A stretch of DNA of 64,000 nucleotides from Chthonomonas calidirosea (lineage in GTDB: Bacteria > Armatimonadota > Fimbriimonadia > Fimbriimonadales > Fimbriimonadaceae): the NCBI GenBank assembly GCA_945882415.1, contig CAMCWC010000014.1, forward strand, positions 1 through 64,000, read 5' to 3'. The translations under genes and the position numbers were made by a program. The notes beneath the pieces are model-generated. The model did not search any database. It worked only from the letters and a program-made list of their open reading frames with translations, and was not told the DNA's origin. Shown here one piece after another: positions 60,597-64,000 of the stretch (position 1 is its first letter; every line of letters starts with the position of its first letter).

Positions 60597-61007
60597 GTGG
60601 AAAACAAGTCCGATACTGGTTGTTCCGGTTGCCCAATGGTGCGCCTCCTGGATTTCTTGTCTGGACGCTGGGCGTTACCGGTCCTCTTTCATCTGCACCG
60701 CGCACAGGGCCCAATTCGCTTTGGCGAACTTCGGCGTAGCATTGGCCGGGTGACCCAGAAAGAACTCACGCGCACCCTTCGCGAGTTTGAGCTCCGGGGT
60801 CTGGTCACACGAACCGTTTATGCCGAAGTGCCACCCCGGGTTGAGTACGGTCTCACTCCTCTCGGCGATTCGCTTAAGGCGCCGCTCGCTGCTCTGGCCG
60901 CATGGTCCGAGGAGCACCCAGAAGCCGTGGCGGTTATCCCGCAGTCCCGAATTGACGCTTCCAGTCATCCAGCAGACGAAGTGCCTGAATTGGCGTTAGC
61001 TGGTTGA
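60597..61007 (+). CDS. HxlR-family transcriptional regulator
   Basis: The GTG 60597 start, after an AGGA ribosome site, yields 136 residues. It has the HxlR winged helix: GCPMVRLLDFLSGRWALPVLFHLH, IRFGELRRSIGRVTQKELTRTLRELE-like recognition helix, and the wing VPPRVEYGLTPLGDSL. Members sense reactive electrophiles or act on nearby enzymes. The C-terminal tail overlaps the 3' end of mutS on the other strand by 74 bases, so the last 20 residues may not be conserved. Confidence 0.85.
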   Translation: MENKSDTGCSGCPMVRLLDFLSGRWALPVLFHLHRAQGPIRFGELRRSIGRVTQKELTRTLREFELRGLVTRTVYAEVPPRVEYGLTPLGDSLKAPLAALAAWSEEHPEAVAVIPQSRIDASSHPADEVPELALAG

Positions 61008-63501
61008 CGTCGAGGTCTTTCAGCGCCTGCACCACCGCAGGCTCCTCCACGTCAAACAACGTTAATTGAAGCTTCTGGTGCTGTAGCGGCACCGATTTTG
61101 GTGCGTCGTTGCTTTGCTCTAAATCGGCCAGCACTTCGCGTGCGCGGCGGAGAACACTCGCTGGAACGCCCGCGCGCTGCGCCACGTGAATGCCATAGGA
61201 GCGATCCGTCCCACCCGGCAGCACCCGGTGCGTCCAAACAATATCCTGCCCGATCTCTTCCACAGCAACTCGGTAGTTCGCAAGGCTCGGAAGTTGGTCG
61301 GCAAGAGCGTTGAGCTGGTGATAGTGGGTGGCGAAAAGCGTCTTCGCCCCGATCTCTGCCAGGTGCTCAATCATCGCCCAAGCGATCGCGAGGCCGTCAA
61401 ACGTGCTCGTGCCCCTGCCAACCTCGTCCAAGATCACCAGCGAGCGCGGCGTGGCGTGGTTGAGGATGTTCGCGCTCTCCAGCATCTCCACCATGAAGGT
61501 GCTTTGCCCGAGCGCAAGTTCGTCCTTCGCTCCGATCCGCGCGAAGATTCGATCGCAGAGACTCAACGTCGCCGACTCGGCGGGCACAAAGCACCCCACC
61601 TGCGACATGAGTTGGATCAACGCGTTCTGCCGCAGGAAGGTCGACTTTCCGGCCATGTTCGGCCCGGTCAAGATCATGATCCGCTTGTCGCCAAGATCGG
61701 TATCGTTCGGCACAAACGAGGCGCTGGCAAGCTCAACGACCGGATGCCGCCCGGCCCGAAGCCGAATCTCGTCGGTCTCCGAGAAGGTGGGTTTGACGTA
61801 CCGGTTGCGCACCGAAGCTTCCGCGAAAGTCGCAAGCACATCGAGTTCGGCCAGCGCCCGTGCCGTTTGTAAAAGGCTTCCCGCGTTCTCTGCCACCCGT
61901 TGCCGAACCCGGAAAAACAGGTGAGACTCGAGTTCGGACGATTTCTCCTGCGCGCCGAGTACGAGGGACTCCTGATCTTTAAGCTCCGCCGTGATGTACC
62001 GTTCCGCGTTTGCAGTGGTCTGTTTCCGGATGTACGTGTCGGGAACGTTGGCCGAGAACTGCTTGCTCACCTCCAGGTAGTAGCCAAACACGTTGTTGAA
62101 TCCGACCTTCAGCGAGTTGATGCCCGACTTTTCGCGTTCGGTTTTCTCAAGGGCCGCGATAAACGATTTCCCGTCCCGGGCAAGTTCGCGCAGTTTGTCG
62201 AGCTCCAAGTCAAACTCGGGCCGAATCAGTCCGCCTTCACGCACGGAGAACGGCGGATCATCGACCAAGGCTTGGCTGAGATAGTTCGCCAACTCTCGGT
62301 GGTCGGCAAGATCCTGCTTCAGTTCGAAGAGCCGTCCGAGCGCCACCTTCACCAACGGATCTTCGAGGAACGGTAACGCCAGTAGGGATGCCCGCAGGGC
62401 GACCAAATCGCGCGGGTTTGCGTGGCCGGTGCTGCACCGCGCAACGAGTCGCTCCAGATCCGCGACCTTGCTAAGCAGATCTCGCAAATCGCCTCGCGCC
62501 ATCGGATTGTTGATCAGCCGCTCCACCGCGTCGAGTCGAGCCTGAATCGTGCCTTGATCCAGCAGCGGTTGCTCAATCCAGCGCCGGATCAACCTCGCAC
62601 CCATCGGAGTTAGGGTCTGGTCTAATGCCGCCAAAAGCGTAAATCGCTTAGAGCCGTCGTGCAAGTTTTGCGTCAGTTCCAGCGAACGACGCGTCGAAGG
62701 ATCGAGCCGCATAAAGCCATCCACCGAGTAGGTGGAAAGCTGTTCAATGTGCTGCAACGGGAGCCCGTTCTTCTCCGCATAGGCCAGCACCATCGATGCG
62801 GCAATGACTGCGCCAGGCTTATCTTCGCAGCCGAATCCGGCCAGGTTTCCGGCCTGGAACTGCTGCAAAAGCTTTCGAGTGGCTCGTTCCAGCGCAAGCG
62901 ATGGCTGCCCGGAAGTTACGGTTCCCAAAGCCTGCTGCGCCATCTCCGCAAAGGGGTCCGCGTCCGGACCGTATAGCAACTCGGCCGGGCGAATGCGAGC
63001 TAGTTCCGGGAAAAGCAATTCCTGCGCACGGTCGTTCGAGACCTCCGTAACGTTAAATTCGCCCGTGCTCGGATCGAGAATCGCCAGCCCGGTCCGATCC
63101 TTCTGAACGCAGATCGCGGCGAGGTAGCTGTTCTGCCCGCTCGAAAGCATCGAGTCCTCGACCAAAGTGCCCGGCGTGAGCACCCGGGTTACGCCTCGCT
63201 TCACGAGTCCCTTTGCTTGCTTCGGGTCCTCCAGCTGTTCGCAAAGGGCGACCTTGTGTCCCTTTTGGATCAGCCGGATTAAGTACTTTTCGATGCTGTG
63301 AAACGGGACCCCGGCCATGGGGATTCGGCCGTTACTGCCGTCTTCTCGCCCGGTGAGGGTGATCTCGGCCGAGGCGGCGGCCAACTCGGCATCTTCGCCG
63401 TAAAACTCGTAAAAGTCCCCGATCCGAATCGCCATCAAGACGCCCGGATGCTCCGCCTTTACGGCAAAGTACTGCCGGAGCATGGGCGTCTGCGGGGTCA
63501 T
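60934..63501 (-). CDS. mutS: DNA mismatch repair protein MutS
   Basis: MutS binds mismatches and recruits MutL. The 855-residue product has the mismatch-binding start (TPMLRQYFAVKAEHPGVLMAIRIGDFYEFYGEDAE with the conserved phenylalanine-x-glutamate), GRIPMAGVPFHS, the clamp and lever domains, and the ATPase with Walker A LTGPNMAGKSTFLR, the DELALGQSTFMVEM loop and LVILDEVGRGTSTFDG. A helix-turn-helix-containing end has LTPIQALRLLDDWKR. The ATG 63501 lies five bases after CATAAT. Length is typical. Confidence 0.96.
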   Translation of the reverse strand: MTPQTPMLRQYFAVKAEHPGVLMAIRIGDFYEFYGEDAELAAASAEITLTGREDGSNGRIPMAGVPFHSIEKYLIRLIQKGHKVALCEQLEDPKQAKGLVKRGVTRVLTPGTLVEDSMLSSGQNSYLAAICVQKDRTGLAILDPSTGEFNVTEVSNDRAQELLFPELARIRPAELLYGPDADPFAEMAQQALGTVTSGQPSLALERATRKLLQQFQAGNLAGFGCEDKPGAVIAASMVLAYAEKNGLPLQHIEQLSTYSVDGFMRLDPSTRRSLELTQNLHDGSKRFTLLAALDQTLTPMGARLIRRWIEQPLLDQGTIQARLDAVERLINNPMARGDLRDLLSKVADLERLVARCSTGHANPRDLVALRASLLALPFLEDPLVKVALGRLFELKQDLADHRELANYLSQALVDDPPFSVREGGLIRPEFDLELDKLRELARDGKSFIAALEKTEREKSGINSLKVGFNNVFGYYLEVSKQFSANVPDTYIRKQTTANAERYITAELKDQESLVLGAQEKSSELESHLFFRVRQRVAENAGSLLQTARALAELDVLATFAEASVRNRYVKPTFSETDEIRLRAGRHPVVELASASFVPNDTDLGDKRIMILTGPNMAGKSTFLRQNALIQLMSQVGCFVPAESATLSLCDRIFARIGAKDELALGQSTFMVEMLESANILNHATPRSLVILDEVGRGTSTFDGLAIAWAMIEHLAEIGAKTLFATHYHQLNALADQLPSLANYRVAVEEIGQDIVWTHRVLPGGTDRSYGIHVAQRAGVPASVLRRAREVLADLEQSNDAPKSVPLQHQKLQLTLFDVEEPAVVQALKDLDVNQLTPIQALRLLDDWKRQFGTAG

Positions 63502-63506
63502 TTCCT

Positions 63507-63512
63507 ATTATG
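63507..63512 (-). promoter_or_regulatory. -10 box of mutS
   Basis: CATAAT on the minus strand is followed by AGGAA and the mutS ATG. Either the message is leaderless or AGGAA is a too-close ribosome site. The five-base spacing repeats that seen at ribE. Confidence 0.35.
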
Positions 63513-63525
63513 AGCTTTCAGGAAA

Positions 63526-64000
63526 CTACGCGGACTCGGTGACGGTTTCCACGTCGGTGGCGACTTCGGCCTTCGCCTTGAAGAAGCTGTCGGCAAGCGG
63601 CACCGTCACGGGGGCTACCGCCTTTGCCGCCTCTGGCAGCGCGACTTGCTTATCGATATGGTCAAGCGCCCTGGTTGCGGCGGTTGCCAAGCTCGGTACC
63701 GACTGGATCGCTTGCATCACATCCACGGGCACCGCGAGAACGACGGTGTTTGCCGAGGATGTTCCTAGGCTGTCAAGGGTCTGCAAGGTTCGAAGCTGCA
63801 GCGCACCCGGAGATGCGTGCATTGTTGCCGCAGCGGCAGCGAGGTTGGAGGCCGCATCGCGGTCACCTTCCGACTTCGTAATGTTCGCGCGCTTTTCTCG
63901 TTCGGCAGAAGCTTCTCGCGACATAACTCGCTTCAGGTCTTCCGGAAGAATGATGTCCTGGATTCGAATGCCCGGAACCTCAAGTCCCCAGCCGTCGATT
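63526..64000 (-). CDS. Slipin/SPFH-domain protein, 5' end outside the window
   Basis: The gene continues past the window end. The visible 157 residues begin DGWGLEVPGIRIQDIILPEDL, the end of the SPFH (band 7/stomatin) domain, then the helix KRVMSREASAEREKRANI and TKSEGDRDAASNLAAAAATM of the slipin family, and a variable tail rich in alanine and valine ending ATDVETVTESA. Slipins form ring-shaped membrane scaffolds and are usually cotranscribed with a NfeD protease, which would lie outside the window. Confidence 0.85.
   Translation of the reverse strand, partial: IDGWGLEVPGIRIQDIILPEDLKRVMSREASAEREKRANITKSEGDRDAASNLAAAAATMHASPGALQLRTLQTLDSLGTSSANTVVLAVPVDVMQAIQSVPSLATAATRALDHIDKQVALPEAAKAVAPVTVPLADSFFKAKAEVATDVETVTESA

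Overview
The window looks like part of a chromosome of a free-living diderm bacterium, most plausibly an Armatimonadota (Fimbriimonadia-like) lineage. That placement is an inference from gene style and recollection, not from a search. The diderm evidence is lpxA with fabZ, Tat-type secreted DUF1800/DUF1501 proteins, several lipoproteins and an outer-membrane barrel. Most genes are moderately GC-rich, tightly packed, and often joined by four-base stop/start overlaps that use ATG, GTG or TTG. Several start codons lie only 5-6 nt after a -10-like hexamer, which suggests leaderless transcripts.

Layout. 1-4 kb: an end-truncated unknown gene, then a leftward unit of a winged-helix protein, a nucleotidyltransferase-like protein and priA. 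4-11.5 kb: riboflavin synthase, an SDR, a GH108 muramidase, FolE2, the glycolate oxidase operon glcDEF, lumazine synthase and a TSUP permease. 11.5-14.3 kb: a Septu-type defence pair (PtuA ATPase and PtuB HNH nuclease) and a secreted unknown. 14.3-22.7 kb: an M48 peptidase, a DUF1800/DUF1501 pair, a biotin-carrier-like protein without the biotin lysine, a pilin-like protein, accC, nusB and folD.

22.7-33.1 kb is accessory DNA. It holds an AraC-controlled sulfatase island: barrel, regulator, sulfatase, DJ-1/PfpI protein, membrane protein and formylglycine-generating enzyme. Two copies of one promoter-leader-signal-peptide cassette drive the barrel and sulfatase genes. A 66-bp piece of folD and a possible IS3 transposase remnant lie on its far side, followed by a higBA toxin-antitoxin locus whose antitoxin is fused to an ImmA/IrrE-type peptidase.

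33-64 kb is mostly housekeeping: a Gfo/Idh oxidoreductase, a hydrolase, a homocysteine methyltransferase-MTHFR fusion, lpxA/fabZ, gdhA, mreBCD with a RemA-like gene, purH, cinA, a sugar nucleotidyltransferase and lipoproteins. Arginine genes follow (an argD-argF fusion, argC, argJ), then a TlpA thioredoxin, a CBM9-like protein, an HxlR regulator, mutS and an end-truncated slipin gene.

The items most worth attention are the lysine-less BCCP-like protein beside accC, the ArgD-ArgF fusion, the duplicated cassette of the sulfatase island with its folD scar, the operator-bearing winged-helix/nucleotidyltransferase pair coupled to priA, and the Septu pair.
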